Assembly: GCA_934476235.1 (NCBI GenBank)
Contig: CAKSNL010000005.1
Span: forward strand, 1-64,000
Length of the DNA: 64,000 nucleotides
Reading direction: 5' to 3'
Source: an uncultured Clostridia bacterium
GTDB taxonomy: Bacteria > Bacillota > Clostridia > CAKSNL01 > HGM11501
Of the stretch, positions 32,485-41,986 are shown piece by piece; the first letter of the stretch is position 1; every line of letters begins with the position of its first letter. Under the pieces are notes generated by a model. That model was not told the DNA's origin. It made no database searches and worked only from the letters and a program-made list of their open reading frames with translations. A program made the translations under genes and the position numbers.

Positions 32485-33186
32485 TTATTCCACCGCCCTT
32501 TCAAATTTGCTCTTAAATAAGGTCAATAAGATGAGTATAAGTGCCATTGACGGAATTAAAAATGAGTCCTTTCCGAATGTTACAAGACACAAAAGAGAGG
32601 AGGCAATCCCGATGCAGGCTGAAAAATGCCTTTTTTCCTTTTTCCACTGCTCCATAAATATAACCGTGAACATGGCGGTCATTACAAAGTCAAGCCCCGT
32701 GGTGTCAAACGACAAGACGGAGCCCAAAAGTCCGCCGACCGTTGCGCCCGACACCCAGTAAAACTGGTTTAAGAGCGTGACAAAAAACATGAACCAGCCT
32801 TTGTCAACATCCTTTGGAATGTTAGCTGAATAATTTACAGAAAAGGTCTCGTCGCACATGCCGAAAATTATGTACCACCGTTTCGGACCGACACCTTTAA
32901 GCTTTTCAAGCATCGAAAGCCCGTAAAAAATATGGCGCGCCTGTATTAAAAGACTCGTAACAAAAGCCGTGACGGGCGCAAATGAGGATAGAAGCATGGA
33001 CGCGGCGACAAATTCAAGAGATCCGCCGTAAATGGTGAGGCTCATCAGCATAGGGTACACAAACGGAAAGCCCATGGAGTTCATCATAATTCCGTAGGCA
33101 AGCGCCAGAAACCAGAATCCGGCAAAAATCGGCACCGTGTGGGGAAATGCTGCCTTTAAAGCCTTAAGTCTGATATTTTTCTGCAT
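32485..33186 (-). CDS. azlC: AzlC-type branched-chain amino acid exporter subunit
   Basis: The 233-residue membrane protein has the AzlC pattern FWFLALAYGIMMNSMGF and the QARHIFYGLSML segment, with about seven membrane helices. With AzlD it exports leucine, isoleucine or valine. ATG 33186 is chosen because GAGGTGA lies upstream; an in-frame ATG at 33228 lies in the promoter. Confidence 0.9.
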   Translation of the reverse strand: MQKNIRLKALKAAFPHTVPIFAGFWFLALAYGIMMNSMGFPFVYPMLMSLTIYGGSLEFVAASMLLSSFAPVTAFVTSLLIQARHIFYGLSMLEKLKGVGPKRWYIIFGMCDETFSVNYSANIPKDVDKGWFMFFVTLLNQFYWVSGATVGGLLGSVLSFDTTGLDFVMTAMFTVIFMEQWKKEKRHFSACIGIASSLLCLVTFGKDSFLIPSMALILILLTLFKSKFERAVE

Positions 33187-33204
33187 AAAGTTCACCTCGT
33201 ATTT

Positions 33205-33234
33205 ATTATAAAATACGTATAAACACATTTACAA
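33205..33234 (-). promoter_or_regulatory. Promoter for azlCD
   Basis: On the minus strand TTGTAA (33234-33229), 18 nt and TATAAT (33210-33205) lie just before the azlC leader. Confidence 0.55.
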
Positions 33235-33331
33235 TGGTAATAATGAACAAAAAAGAGCAATATGTCGGACTTACAGTTAATATTTTACAAAGGCAGTCGG
33301 CAAATTGTTAAAAAATTATCTATTTTTTGTA

Positions 33332-33360
33332 TTGCATTATTTGCCTATTTGTTGTATAGT
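33332..33360 (+). promoter_or_regulatory. Possible promoter for pckG
   Basis: TTGCAT (33332-33337), 17 nt and TATAGT (33355-33360) lie 53 nt before the pckG start; the -35 is weak. Confidence 0.45.
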
Positions 33361-33413
33361 AATATAGGTATGAAAAAAGCATCATACAAGATTAAAAACA
33401 GGAGGACAAAAAA

Positions 33414-35177
33414 ATGACAGATAATAAGTTCGTGTTAAAATGGCTTGACGAAATGAAAGATCTCTGCAAGCCCGACAGCGTTGTATGGATCGACGGAAGC
33501 GAAGAGCAGCTTGAAGCGCTTCGTGCCGAGGCGGTATCTACCGGAGAAATGATAAAGCTTAACCAGGAGAAGCTTCCCGGATGCTACTATCACAGAACTG
33601 CTGAAAACGACGTAGCGAGAGTTGAGGACAGAACATTCATCTGCACGCCCACCGAAGAAGAAGCAGGTCCCATCAATAACTGGATGGCTCCCGACGAAAT
33701 GTATAAAAAGCTTTATGCGCTTTATGACGGCTCCATGAAGGGAAGAACGATGTATGTAATTCCTTATTCCATGGGTCCTGTCGGCTCTCCGTTCTCCAAG
33801 ATCGGTATTGAGCTTTCGGACAGTATATATGTTGTACTTAACATGGCAATAATGACAAGAATAGGTCAGAAGATTTTGGATCAGATAAAGGACGGCGAGT
33901 TCGTTAAGTGTCTGCATGCTAAAAAGGACGTTAATCCCGATGAGAGATATATCGTTCATTTCCCGCAGGACAACACCATTATGTCGGTTAACTCGGCATA
34001 CGGCGGAAACGTTCTTCTCGGCAAAAAGTGCTTCGCGCTTCGTATAGCGTCTTACCTCGGTAAGAAAGAAGGTTGGATGGCTGAGCATATGCTTATATTG
34101 GGTATCGAGAACCCGAAGGGCGAGATTAAGTATATCGCCGCTGCATTCCCCAGCGCTTGCGGTAAGACAAACCTGGCAATGCTTATTCCTCCGGAGTATT
34201 TAAGAGAAAAAGGCTATAAGGTCTGGACTGTGGGCGATGATATCGCTTGGCTCAGAATCGGACCCGACGGCAGACTTTATGCAATTAACCCCGAGGCAGG
34301 CTTTTTCGGAGTTGCTCCCGGAACGAGCGAGAAGACAAACTATAACGCTCTTCAGTCCACAAAGAAGAACACCATCTTCACAAACGTTGCAATCAATAAT
34401 GACGATATGACGGTTTGGTGGGAAGGACTTGACAAGAATCCTCCGGAGAACTGCACAGAGTGGACCGGCAAGAAGGTAAACGGAAAGACCTACGAGGGCA
34501 ACCTTGCTCATCCGAACTCCAGATTTACCGCTCCGGCAATCAACTGCCCCTGCATATCTCCCGAGTTTGAGAATCCTCAGGGCGTGCCGATCTCCGCTAT
34601 CGTATTCGGCGGAAGACGTGCTAAGACCGCTCCGCTTGTATATCAGGCAAGAGACTGGAATCACGGTGTATTTGTCGGCGCCACCATGGCGTCTGAGACA
34701 ACTGCGGCTGCTGCAGGTGCTGTCGGCGTTGTAAGACGCGACCCGATGGCTATGAAGCCCTTCGTTGGTTACAACATGGCTGACTATTTCGGACACTGGA
34801 TTGAGATGGGCGAGAAGATGGATGCTGACAAGGCTCCCAAGATATTCCACGTTAACTGGTTCAGAAAAGACGATGAGGGCAACTTCTTATGGCCCGGCTT
34901 CGGCGACAATATGAGAGTTCTTCTCTGGATACTTGACCGCTGCGCAGGCAAGGCTGACGCGGTAGAGAGCCCGATCGGACTTCTTCCCACGGCTGACGAT
35001 ATCGATACGACAGGTCTTTCAATCTCCAAAGAGCAGCTTGCTGAGCTCTTAAGCGTTGACAAGAAGGTTTGGATGGAGGATGTTGAGAATCAGGAGCAGT
35101 ATTTTGCTCAGTTCGGCGACAGACTTCCCAAGGTGATCAAGGAAGAGCTTGAAACATTAAAGAACAACCTTAAATAA
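33414..35177 (+). CDS. pckG: Phosphoenolpyruvate carboxykinase (GTP)
   Basis: The 587-residue enzyme interconverts oxaloacetate and PEP with GTP/GDP. SACGKTN (near residue 246) is the kinase-1a loop of the GTP type, followed by GDDIAW, the kinase-2 metal site. In fermentative anaerobes it often fixes CO2 onto PEP on the way to succinate. Monocistronic between its promoter and the long palindrome. The strong RBS (AGGAGG) and biased codon use suggest high expression. Confidence 0.95.
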   Translation: MTDNKFVLKWLDEMKDLCKPDSVVWIDGSEEQLEALRAEAVSTGEMIKLNQEKLPGCYYHRTAENDVARVEDRTFICTPTEEEAGPINNWMAPDEMYKKLYALYDGSMKGRTMYVIPYSMGPVGSPFSKIGIELSDSIYVVLNMAIMTRIGQKILDQIKDGEFVKCLHAKKDVNPDERYIVHFPQDNTIMSVNSAYGGNVLLGKKCFALRIASYLGKKEGWMAEHMLILGIENPKGEIKYIAAAFPSACGKTNLAMLIPPEYLREKGYKVWTVGDDIAWLRIGPDGRLYAINPEAGFFGVAPGTSEKTNYNALQSTKKNTIFTNVAINNDDMTVWWEGLDKNPPENCTEWTGKKVNGKTYEGNLAHPNSRFTAPAINCPCISPEFENPQGVPISAIVFGGRRAKTAPLVYQARDWNHGVFVGATMASETTAAAAGAVGVVRRDPMAMKPFVGYNMADYFGHWIEMGEKMDADKAPKIFHVNWFRKDDEGNFLWPGFGDNMRVLLWILDRCAGKADAVESPIGLLPTADDIDTTGLSISKEQLAELLSVDKKVWMEDVENQEQYFAQFGDRLPKVIKEELETLKNNLK

Positions 35178-35230
35178 TTAAAGTAAAAAGAAACGGTCAT
35201 TAGGCGCCCCGCAATAAAACAGTAAAGCCC

Positions 35231-35331
35231 TAAAAGCATCTTTTCCGCGAATTGCTATGTTAAAAAAGCTCACAATCCTAAAGGATTCTTCGCTTTTTTG
35301 CCTTGCACTTCATCGGAAAATCTTGCTTTTA
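35231..35331. repeat. Long imperfect palindrome after pckG
   Basis: Nested inverted repeats share one centre near 35280: TAAAAGC...TTTTCCG (35231-35247) with CGGAAAA...GCTTTTA (35314-35331), AAAAAAGC (35262-35269) with GCTTTTTT (35292-35299), and AATCC/GGATT around a TAAA loop. Together they form a hairpin of about 100 nt. No gene lies here. It could be a 3' UTR structure, a structured RNA or a miniature transposable element. Confidence 0.65.
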
Positions 35332-35377
35332 TGGTGCCTTGAGGCAGTTTTACGTATTACTTTGCTCTTTTGAATAT

Positions 35378-35414
35378 AAAAAAGTGCTGTAACCTAAGGT
35401 TACAGCACTTTTTT
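35378..35414 (+). terminator. Intrinsic terminator upstream of the MFS gene
   Basis: GTGCTGTAACC (35384-35394) and GGTTACAGCAC (35398-35408) form an 11-bp stem with a 3-nt loop, flanked by A and T tracts. It ends transcription from pckG and the palindrome. Confidence 0.9.
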
Positions 35415-35469
35415 CGTAAAACCATTACTTTCTTATCGCGGACCGCCTTTCGACCGTTTCTTTTTTATG

Positions 35470-35498
35470 TTGACAAATGTGCGAACGTGTGGTATTAT
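35470..35498 (+). promoter_or_regulatory. Promoter for the MFS transporter
   Basis: TTGACA (35470-35475), 17 nt and TATTAT (35493-35498) lie 24 nt before the start codon. Confidence 0.85.
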
Positions 35499-35522
35499 GT
35501 GGAGAGATTGGGAGGTAGGAAA

Positions 35523-36716
35523 ATGACTAAAAAATCATATATGGGACTTGCCATGCTTTTGTCGTTCACATATTTTGTCAGCTATCTGACAAGGTTAAAT
35601 TACGGCTCGCTTATGCTTGAAATGGAAAGAAGCCTTAATATATCAAACACGCTTTTATCTATGGCGGTGACCGGAAGCGCGGTAACCTATGGGGTCGGGC
35701 AGATAGTGAGCGGATTTTTGGGGGACAAGATATCGCCGAAAAGACTCATTTTTTCCGGACTTGTAACGACCGCGGCAATGAATTTCTTGATTCCCGCGGC
35801 GGCTCCGAACGTCTATCTCATGACTGCGGCGTGGTGCGTTAACGGTGCGGCGCAGGCGATGATGTGGCCGCCCATAGTCGTTATAATGAGCGAAGCGCTC
35901 ACGGCGGGAGAATACAATAAAACAAGCATAATGGTGTCGTGCGGAGGATATGCCGGAAATATTGCGGTGTACCTTTTGTCCCCGCTGATGATAAGGATAA
36001 GCACATGGCAGTCAGTGTTTTTCATATGCGGCGGATTTGCGCTTTTAATGGCGCTTGCCGTTTCCTTCCTCTGCCCGGATGTCAGGTCGGGCAAAAGGGC
36101 GGAAGCACCCGAAAAAAAGAACGCGGGGATACGCGGCATTCTGACGCCGTTTTTAATTTTTGTTATGCTCGGAGTTGCGTTTGAAGGGGCTCTGCGCGAG
36201 GGAATTTTGACATGGATGCCGACGTATATTTCCGATACATATAATTTAGGCAGCGAAATATCTATCTTGAGCGGAGTGATACTTCCGATATTTTCGACCG
36301 CGTCGGTCATTATTTCTATGGTGATATACGAGCATTTTATTAAAAATCCGCTTCACTATGCGGCGCTGATGCTTGTTATAGGTGCGGTGTTCTCGGGGCT
36401 TTTATATGTTTTGACAGGGCAGAGCGCGCTTCTTTCGGTCATCTCCTTTGCCGTAATTACCGCCGCGATGCACGGCGCGAGTCTGATGCTGACGGCGATG
36501 ATTCCGCCGCTTTACATAAAAAAGGGCAATGTTTCGACCGTTTCCGGGATAATAAACGCCGCCACATATGTGGGAAGCGCACTGTCCGGCGTCGGCACCG
36601 CGGCGCTTTCCTCCGCCTTCGGGTGGACGGCGGTGACAGTCGTCTGGGCAGCGTTTGCGCTTGCCGGCGCCCTCTGCTGCTTTGCCGCCGGTAAAAAAGA
36701 TCTTTCCGACATATAA
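35523..36716 (+). CDS. Major facilitator superfamily transporter (UhpC/GlpT-like)
   Basis: The 397-residue protein has about twelve membrane segments. SYLTRLNYGSLM at the start of the first helix resembles the organophosphate:phosphate antiporters, and GFLGDKISPKR is the family loop 2-3 motif. It may take up or export an organic phosphate or acid; the substrate cannot be fixed. ATG 35523 follows GGGAGGT. Monocistronic with a terminator after it. Confidence 0.85.
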   Translation: MTKKSYMGLAMLLSFTYFVSYLTRLNYGSLMLEMERSLNISNTLLSMAVTGSAVTYGVGQIVSGFLGDKISPKRLIFSGLVTTAAMNFLIPAAAPNVYLMTAAWCVNGAAQAMMWPPIVVIMSEALTAGEYNKTSIMVSCGGYAGNIAVYLLSPLMIRISTWQSVFFICGGFALLMALAVSFLCPDVRSGKRAEAPEKKNAGIRGILTPFLIFVMLGVAFEGALREGILTWMPTYISDTYNLGSEISILSGVILPIFSTASVIISMVIYEHFIKNPLHYAALMLVIGAVFSGLLYVLTGQSALLSVISFAVITAAMHGASLMLTAMIPPLYIKKGNVSTVSGIINAATYVGSALSGVGTAALSSAFGWTAVTVVWAAFALAGALCCFAAGKKDLSDI

Positions 36717-36728
36717 GCATATTAACAT

Positions 36729-36763
36729 GACCGCTCCCGTATAATTTACGGGGGTGGTTTTTT
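36729..36763 (+). terminator. Terminator whose 3' arm contains the cwlD ribosome-binding site
   Basis: ACCGCTCCCGTA pairs with TACGGGGGTGGT around a TAATT loop, followed by a T run that ends in the TTG start of cwlD. The stem thus holds the only purine-rich site before cwlD. Confidence 0.65.
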
Positions 36764-37469
36764 GAGTTTATATTTAAAAAGAGCGGCGATAATATTTGCC
36801 GTTATGCTTTTCGCGGTGTCATATCTCACCGTCACGCTTTATAAAAGGGACTTTAAGGGGGTTTTCTCGCCGTCATGCGGAAAAACGGTTATAATCGACG
36901 CAGGGCACGGCGAGCCGGACGGCGGAGCCTTAGCCGACGACGGAACATGCGAAGAAAAAATAAATTTGGAAATTTCGAAAAAACTTAGTGCAATTCTGGA
37001 AGAAAAATGTTATAATGTAATTATGACCCGCGAAACAAGCGAGGGGATATATTCATCGGGAAAAAGCGTGAAAGAAAAAAAGCTTTCGGATATGCATAAC
37101 CGCGAAAAGATAATGAATTCCTCCGGGGCGGATATTTTTGTAAGCATTCACATGAATAAGTTTTCAGACCCCAAGATTTTCGGAGCACAGGTTTTTTACA
37201 GTGCAGGGAACGAGGATTCAAAGCGGCTTGCGGAATCAATACAGTCGGAGCTTTTAGGGCTTGACGAAAACAATAAAAGGGTTGCCAAGGAGGCGGAAAA
37301 CTCAATTTACCTGATGAAAAAGGCAAAGCTTCCGGCGGTAATTGCCGAGTGCGGTTTTCTGTCAAATCCTAATGAATGTGAAAAGTTAAAGACCGATGAA
37401 TATAAAACCGAGGTGGCAAACGCCATTTATAGAGGAATTGAAAATTACTTTGGAGAAAGGGATACATAA
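36762..37469 (+). CDS. cwlD: N-acetylmuramoyl-L-alanine amidase CwlD (spore cortex)
   Basis: The 235-residue amidase has an N-terminal membrane anchor (about 7-27) and an Amidase_3 domain with the zinc motifs DAGHGEPDGG, Glu in CEEKINLEI and SIHMNKF. CwlD removes stem peptides to make muramic-delta-lactam in the spore cortex, which points to an endospore-forming lineage. It starts at TTG just after the upstream hairpin and ends exactly before radA. Confidence 0.88.
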   Translation: MSLYLKRAAIIFAVMLFAVSYLTVTLYKRDFKGVFSPSCGKTVIIDAGHGEPDGGALADDGTCEEKINLEISKKLSAILEEKCYNVIMTRETSEGIYSSGKSVKEKKLSDMHNREKIMNSSGADIFVSIHMNKFSDPKIFGAQVFYSAGNEDSKRLAESIQSELLGLDENNKRVAKEAENSIYLMKKAKLPAVIAECGFLSNPNECEKLKTDEYKTEVANAIYRGIENYFGERDT

Positions 37470-38831
37470 ATGAAGTCGAAAACAGTGTTTTGCTGCTCGG
37501 AGTGCGGATATGAAACCTCCAAGTGGCTTGGAAAGTGCCCGTCATGCGGAGAGTGGAACACGCTTAAGGAGATGACGGCGCTTGCGAAGGAAAGCAAAAA
37601 AGCCGGTCAGCATGCCTATCTTAACACGTCGCCCATGCGCCTTTCCGAAATCGGGACGGATTCAAGGGAGAGAATGACGACGGGAATATCGGAGCTTGAT
37701 AATGTTTTAGGCGGCGGGCTTGTCACGGGCTCTTTAGTCTTGGTCGGAGGAGAGCCGGGAATCGGTAAGTCCACACTTTTGATGGAGGTCTGCAAAACAG
37801 TTGCCGAGAATGACACGGTGCTTTACGTTTCGGGCGAGGAGTCTGAAATTCAGCTTAAAATGAGAGCGGACAGGCTCGGCGTTGAAACGGACAATCTTTT
37901 GATATTGCCGCAGACGGATATTGATGCGGTCTTTTCATCGGTGGACGAAACAGAGCCCAAGGTCTGCATAGTCGATTCTATTCAGACAATGTTCTCGGAT
38001 ACCGTTGAATCCTCGGGCGGAAGCGTGAGTCAGGTCCGCGAGGTAACGCTCAGAATCATGAGAAAGGCAAAGGAGACGGGAATAGCCTTTTTCATTGTCG
38101 GGCATGTTACGAAGGACGGCTCGATTGCCGGACCGAGAATACTTGAACACATGGTGGACGCGGTGCTTTATTTTGAGGGCGACAGAAACCAGACCTACAG
38201 AATATTAAGAGCGGTCAAAAACCGTTTCGGTTCGACAAATGAGGTCGGAGTGTTCGAAATGACCGGAAAGGGCTTGGTCGGTGTCGAAAACCCGTCCGCC
38301 GCGCTGCTTTCGGGAAGACCGGAAAATGCCTCCGGCTCGTCTGTTACCTGCCTTATGGAGGGGACAAGACCTATTCTTGCGGAGATACAGGCTTTAACTT
38401 CGCCGACGGGCTTCGGCATGCCGCGCCGTGCCGCAGAGGGAATGGACTATAACAGAATGGTTCTGCTTATCGCGGTAATCGAGAAAAAGCTCGGCATAAC
38501 GATGCAGAATCAGGACGCTTATTTAAACGTTATCGGCGGGCTTAAGATAGATGAGACAAGCGCAGACCTTGCCGTGATATGTGCGATAGTTTCAAGTCTC
38601 AAAAATAAAAGCTTAGACCCCGGCACCGTATTTTTGGGCGAAGCGGGGCTTTCGGGAGAAATAAGAGCGGTGCCCAATATAAAGCTCCGCGTGGCTGAGG
38701 CTGCAAGACTCGGATTTTCAAGGGCAGTCATCCCCGAGGCAAACCTTAAGGCGGCGTCAGAGGAAAAGGGAATCAGTCTTTTACCGGTGAAAACTATAAT
38801 GGACGTTTTAAGAGAGGATATTTACGCATGA
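37470..38831 (+). CDS. radA: DNA repair protein RadA
   Basis: The 453-residue protein has a C4 zinc finger (CCSEC...CPSC, residues 5-30), Walker A GEPGIGKST near residue 92, the RadA KNRFG motif near 251, and a Lon-like C-terminal domain. It works in recombination intermediates with RecA. It starts right after the cwlD stop and overlaps the ABC gene by 4 nt, so the three are translationally linked. Confidence 0.95.
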   Translation: MKSKTVFCCSECGYETSKWLGKCPSCGEWNTLKEMTALAKESKKAGQHAYLNTSPMRLSEIGTDSRERMTTGISELDNVLGGGLVTGSLVLVGGEPGIGKSTLLMEVCKTVAENDTVLYVSGEESEIQLKMRADRLGVETDNLLILPQTDIDAVFSSVDETEPKVCIVDSIQTMFSDTVESSGGSVSQVREVTLRIMRKAKETGIAFFIVGHVTKDGSIAGPRILEHMVDAVLYFEGDRNQTYRILRAVKNRFGSTNEVGVFEMTGKGLVGVENPSAALLSGRPENASGSSVTCLMEGTRPILAEIQALTSPTGFGMPRRAAEGMDYNRMVLLIAVIEKKLGITMQNQDAYLNVIGGLKIDETSADLAVICAIVSSLKNKSLDPGTVFLGEAGLSGEIRAVPNIKLRVAEAARLGFSRAVIPEANLKAASEEKGISLLPVKTIMDVLREDIYA

Positions 38832-40567
38832 AAACAAGTGCTCTTATAAAGAGATTTTATCCGTATTTCAAGAAATACAAAAAGGTAATGGCGCTGGATC
38901 TTTTCTGCGCATCGCTGACAACGGTGTGCGAAATCGTCCTTCCGCTTATCGTAAGAAAAATAACCAATACCGCAATAACGGACCTTTCCTCGCTTACGGC
39001 TGAGCTTGTGTTAAAATGCGGAGCGCTTTACGTATTTTTAAGAATAATTGACGCTTTTGCAAATTACTACATGGCAAACACGGGTCATATAATGGGCGCG
39101 TGCATCGAGACCGATATGCGCCGAGACCTTTTTTCGCATCTGGAAGAACTGTCGTTTTCGTATTTCAGCAACGCCAAGGTCGGGCAGATAATGGCGAGAA
39201 TTACATCGGATCTATTCGATGTAACGGAGTTTGCGCACCATTGCCCGGAGGAATTTTTCATTGCGGGCATAAAAATCATCGCTTCGTTCATTATACTTTC
39301 GGGAATGAATTTTTATCTTACGCTCATCATGTTTGCGTCGGTTCCCTTAATGGTCATCGTTTCGGCGTACTATAACCGCAAAATGAGGAGCGCATTTAAA
39401 AAGTCCAGAGTACAGATAGGCGAGATAAATTCACAGGTCGAGGACAGTATTTTGGGCGTTCGCGTCGTAAAATCCTTTGCGAACGAGGACATTGAGAAAG
39501 AAAAGTTTGAAGAGGGAAACAAAAAGTTTTTGGACATCAAGAGACTGATGTATAAATATATGGCGGGATTTCAGACCTCCGTGCGGGTGTTTGACGGGCT
39601 TATGTATATCATCGTCGTCGTTGCCGGAGCCCTCTTTATGATAAAGGGAAAGATCACTCCCGGCGACTACACGGCGTATCTTTTATATGTTTCGACCCTG
39701 ATTGCGGCGATAAGGAGAATCGTTGAATTTACCGAGCAGTTCCAGCGCGGTATGACGGGAATTGAGCGCTTTACAGAGATAATGGACGCGCCGGCGGAGA
39801 TTACCGACTCGCCTGACGCGGGAGTTCTTACAAATGTCCGCGGTGAGGTCGAGTTTAAAAACGTGACCTTCGGCTACAGCGACGGCGGAGAAAAGGTGCT
39901 CTCCGATATTAACATAAAGGTCTCGCCGGGTGAAAACATTGCGCTGGTCGGACCCTCCGGCGGAGGAAAGACAACGCTTGTAAACCTGATTCCGAGATTT
40001 TATGACGTTACGGACGGCGAGGTTATGATTGACGGCGTAAACGTCAAAAGCTACACGCAAAAGTCTTTAAGAACCAATATTGGCGTTGTTCAGCAGGATG
40101 TTTATCTTTTCTCGGGAACGGTTTACGAAAACATATCGTACGGACTTCCGGGTGCGCCGATGGAAAAGGTTAAAGCGGCGGCAAAGGCGGCGGGCTGCGA
40201 TGAATTTATAGAAAGTCTGCCCGGGGGGTATAATACCTACGTCGGAGAGCGCGGAGTGAAGCTTTCCGGAGGTCAGAAGCAGAGAATTTCTATCGCGCGT
40301 GTGTTTTTAAAAAATCCGCCGATACTGATACTTGACGAGGCGACAAGCGCGCTTGACAACGAGAGTGAGCTTATAGTGAAGGAGTCGCTCGCAAGGCTTT
40401 CCGAAGGCAGAACGACGTTTACAATAGCGCACCGCCTTACGACGATAAAAGGAGCGGACAAAATACTTGTACTTACCGAAAACGGGATAGAGGAAGAGGG
40501 GAGCCATGAAGAGCTTATAAAAAAGGACGGATTATACAAAAGACTTTATAAGCTTTACGAAACTTAA
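38828..40567 (+). CDS. ABC exporter, fused permease and ATPase (MsbA-like)
   Basis: The 579-residue half-transporter has six membrane helices (residues about 15-310) and a C-terminal ATPase with Walker A GPSGGGKTT, LSGGQKQR and LILDEATSALD. Works as a dimer to export lipids, peptides or drugs. Overlaps radA by an ATGA. Substrate unknown. Confidence 0.9.
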   Translation: MKTSALIKRFYPYFKKYKKVMALDLFCASLTTVCEIVLPLIVRKITNTAITDLSSLTAELVLKCGALYVFLRIIDAFANYYMANTGHIMGACIETDMRRDLFSHLEELSFSYFSNAKVGQIMARITSDLFDVTEFAHHCPEEFFIAGIKIIASFIILSGMNFYLTLIMFASVPLMVIVSAYYNRKMRSAFKKSRVQIGEINSQVEDSILGVRVVKSFANEDIEKEKFEEGNKKFLDIKRLMYKYMAGFQTSVRVFDGLMYIIVVVAGALFMIKGKITPGDYTAYLLYVSTLIAAIRRIVEFTEQFQRGMTGIERFTEIMDAPAEITDSPDAGVLTNVRGEVEFKNVTFGYSDGGEKVLSDINIKVSPGENIALVGPSGGGKTTLVNLIPRFYDVTDGEVMIDGVNVKSYTQKSLRTNIGVVQQDVYLFSGTVYENISYGLPGAPMEKVKAAAKAAGCDEFIESLPGGYNTYVGERGVKLSGGQKQRISIARVFLKNPPILILDEATSALDNESELIVKESLARLSEGRTTFTIAHRLTTIKGADKILVLTENGIEEEGSHEELIKKDGLYKRLYKLYET

Positions 40568-40585
40568 AAAAAGGAGTGAAATTAT

Positions 40586-41944
40586 ATGAAAAAATATCTT
40601 AACGTAACCCCCGAAATCAAGGAACTTACCGAAAAATGCATTAACAATTCAAACATCGATCCCGAGCTTTATAAGGTTCACGAGGTTAAAAAGGGATTGA
40701 GAGATATAGACGGTAAGGGCGTTGTCGCGGGACTAACCGAAATTTCGACGGTCATTTCGTCAGAAGAAAAGGACGGAGTCAGCCATCCGTGCCGCGGCAG
40801 ACTCTGCTACAGGGGAATCAATGTTGAGGATATAGTAAAAGGTTTCACGGACGAGGACAGATTCGGATTTGAGGAGACGGTGTATCTGCTCTTATTCGGC
40901 GAGCTTCCGTCAGAAACAGAGCTTTCGGAGTTTAATAAGCTTTTGGTATCGAGGAGGACCCTTCCGACAAACTTTAACAGGGACGTTATAATGAAAGCGC
41001 CGAATTCAGACATCATGAATTCGCTTGCCAGAAGCGTTCTGACGCTTTATTCATACGATAAGAGCGCAAACGATTTAAGCGTGGAAAACGTAATGGGACA
41101 GTGCATAAACTTAATTTCGGTTTTTCCGATGCTTTCTGTCTATGCTTATCAGGCGTACAGGCATTACGGGCTCGGAAAGGGGCTTTATATTCACCGTCCG
41201 AGCAGTAAACTTTCAACTGCGGAGAATTTCCTAAGGATGCTCCGCCCGGATAAGGAATTTTCTAATCTTGAGGCAAAGCTTTTGGATATGGCCTTGGTGC
41301 TTCATGCGGAGCACGGAGGAGGTAATAACTCAACATTTACGACTCATGTCGTTACCTCGTCGGGAACGGACACGTATTCGTCGACCGCGGCGTCGCTCTG
41401 CTCGCTTAAGGGACCCAAGCACGGCGGTGCAAACATAAAGGTCAAAAAAATGTTTGAGGATATTAAAAAGAATGTGAAGCACTGGAATTCGGAATCCGAG
41501 ATCCGCGATTATCTTGTGAAGATACTTGAGAAGAAGGCGTTTGACAATGCCGGGCTTATATACGGTATGGGTCACGCAGTGTATTCGCTTTCTGACCCCA
41601 GAGCCGAGATTTTCAAGTCGTTTGTCGCACCTCTTTCAAAAGATAAGGGCAGAGAGGACGAATTTGAACTTTATAAATCCGTTGCAAGGCTGGCAACGGA
41701 GGTTATCGGAGAAAAGAGAAAAATATATAAAGGCGTCAGTCCGAACGTCGATTTTTATTCGGGTTTCGTGTATTCGATGCTTGATATTCCGGACGAGCTT
41801 TATACTCCGCTTTTCGCGATTTCGCGAATCGCCGGCTGGAGTGCGCACAGGCTTGAGGAGATAATAAACGCGGGAAAGATAATAAGACCGGCATATAAGT
41901 CCGTTGCAGAACAAAAAGATTACGTCCGCCTCAAAGAAAGATAA
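40586..41944 (+). CDS. gltA: Citrate synthase (or methylcitrate synthase)
   Basis: The 452-residue enzyme condenses oxaloacetate and acetyl-CoA. AEHGGGNNSTF, GMGHAVY and SPNVDFYSG carry the two His and the Asp of the active site. The N-terminal extension before the core is longer than in the E. coli enzyme, as in other clostridial forms. It sits 18 nt after the ABC gene and ends in a terminator. With pckG nearby it could feed glutamate synthesis. Confidence 0.92.
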   Translation: MKKYLNVTPEIKELTEKCINNSNIDPELYKVHEVKKGLRDIDGKGVVAGLTEISTVISSEEKDGVSHPCRGRLCYRGINVEDIVKGFTDEDRFGFEETVYLLLFGELPSETELSEFNKLLVSRRTLPTNFNRDVIMKAPNSDIMNSLARSVLTLYSYDKSANDLSVENVMGQCINLISVFPMLSVYAYQAYRHYGLGKGLYIHRPSSKLSTAENFLRMLRPDKEFSNLEAKLLDMALVLHAEHGGGNNSTFTTHVVTSSGTDTYSSTAASLCSLKGPKHGGANIKVKKMFEDIKKNVKHWNSESEIRDYLVKILEKKAFDNAGLIYGMGHAVYSLSDPRAEIFKSFVAPLSKDKGREDEFELYKSVARLATEVIGEKRKIYKGVSPNVDFYSGFVYSMLDIPDELYTPLFAISRIAGWSAHRLEEIINAGKIIRPAYKSVAEQKDYVRLKER

Positions 41945-41973
41945 AAAAACCGACCGCTATGCGGTCGGTTTTT
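41943..41973. terminator. Bidirectional terminator, citrate synthase/ACT protein
   Basis: AAAAAACCGACCGC, a TAT loop and GCGGTCGGTTTTT form a strong hairpin next to the stops of both convergent genes. Confidence 0.9.
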
Positions 41974-41986
41974 GTTATTGTTATTA

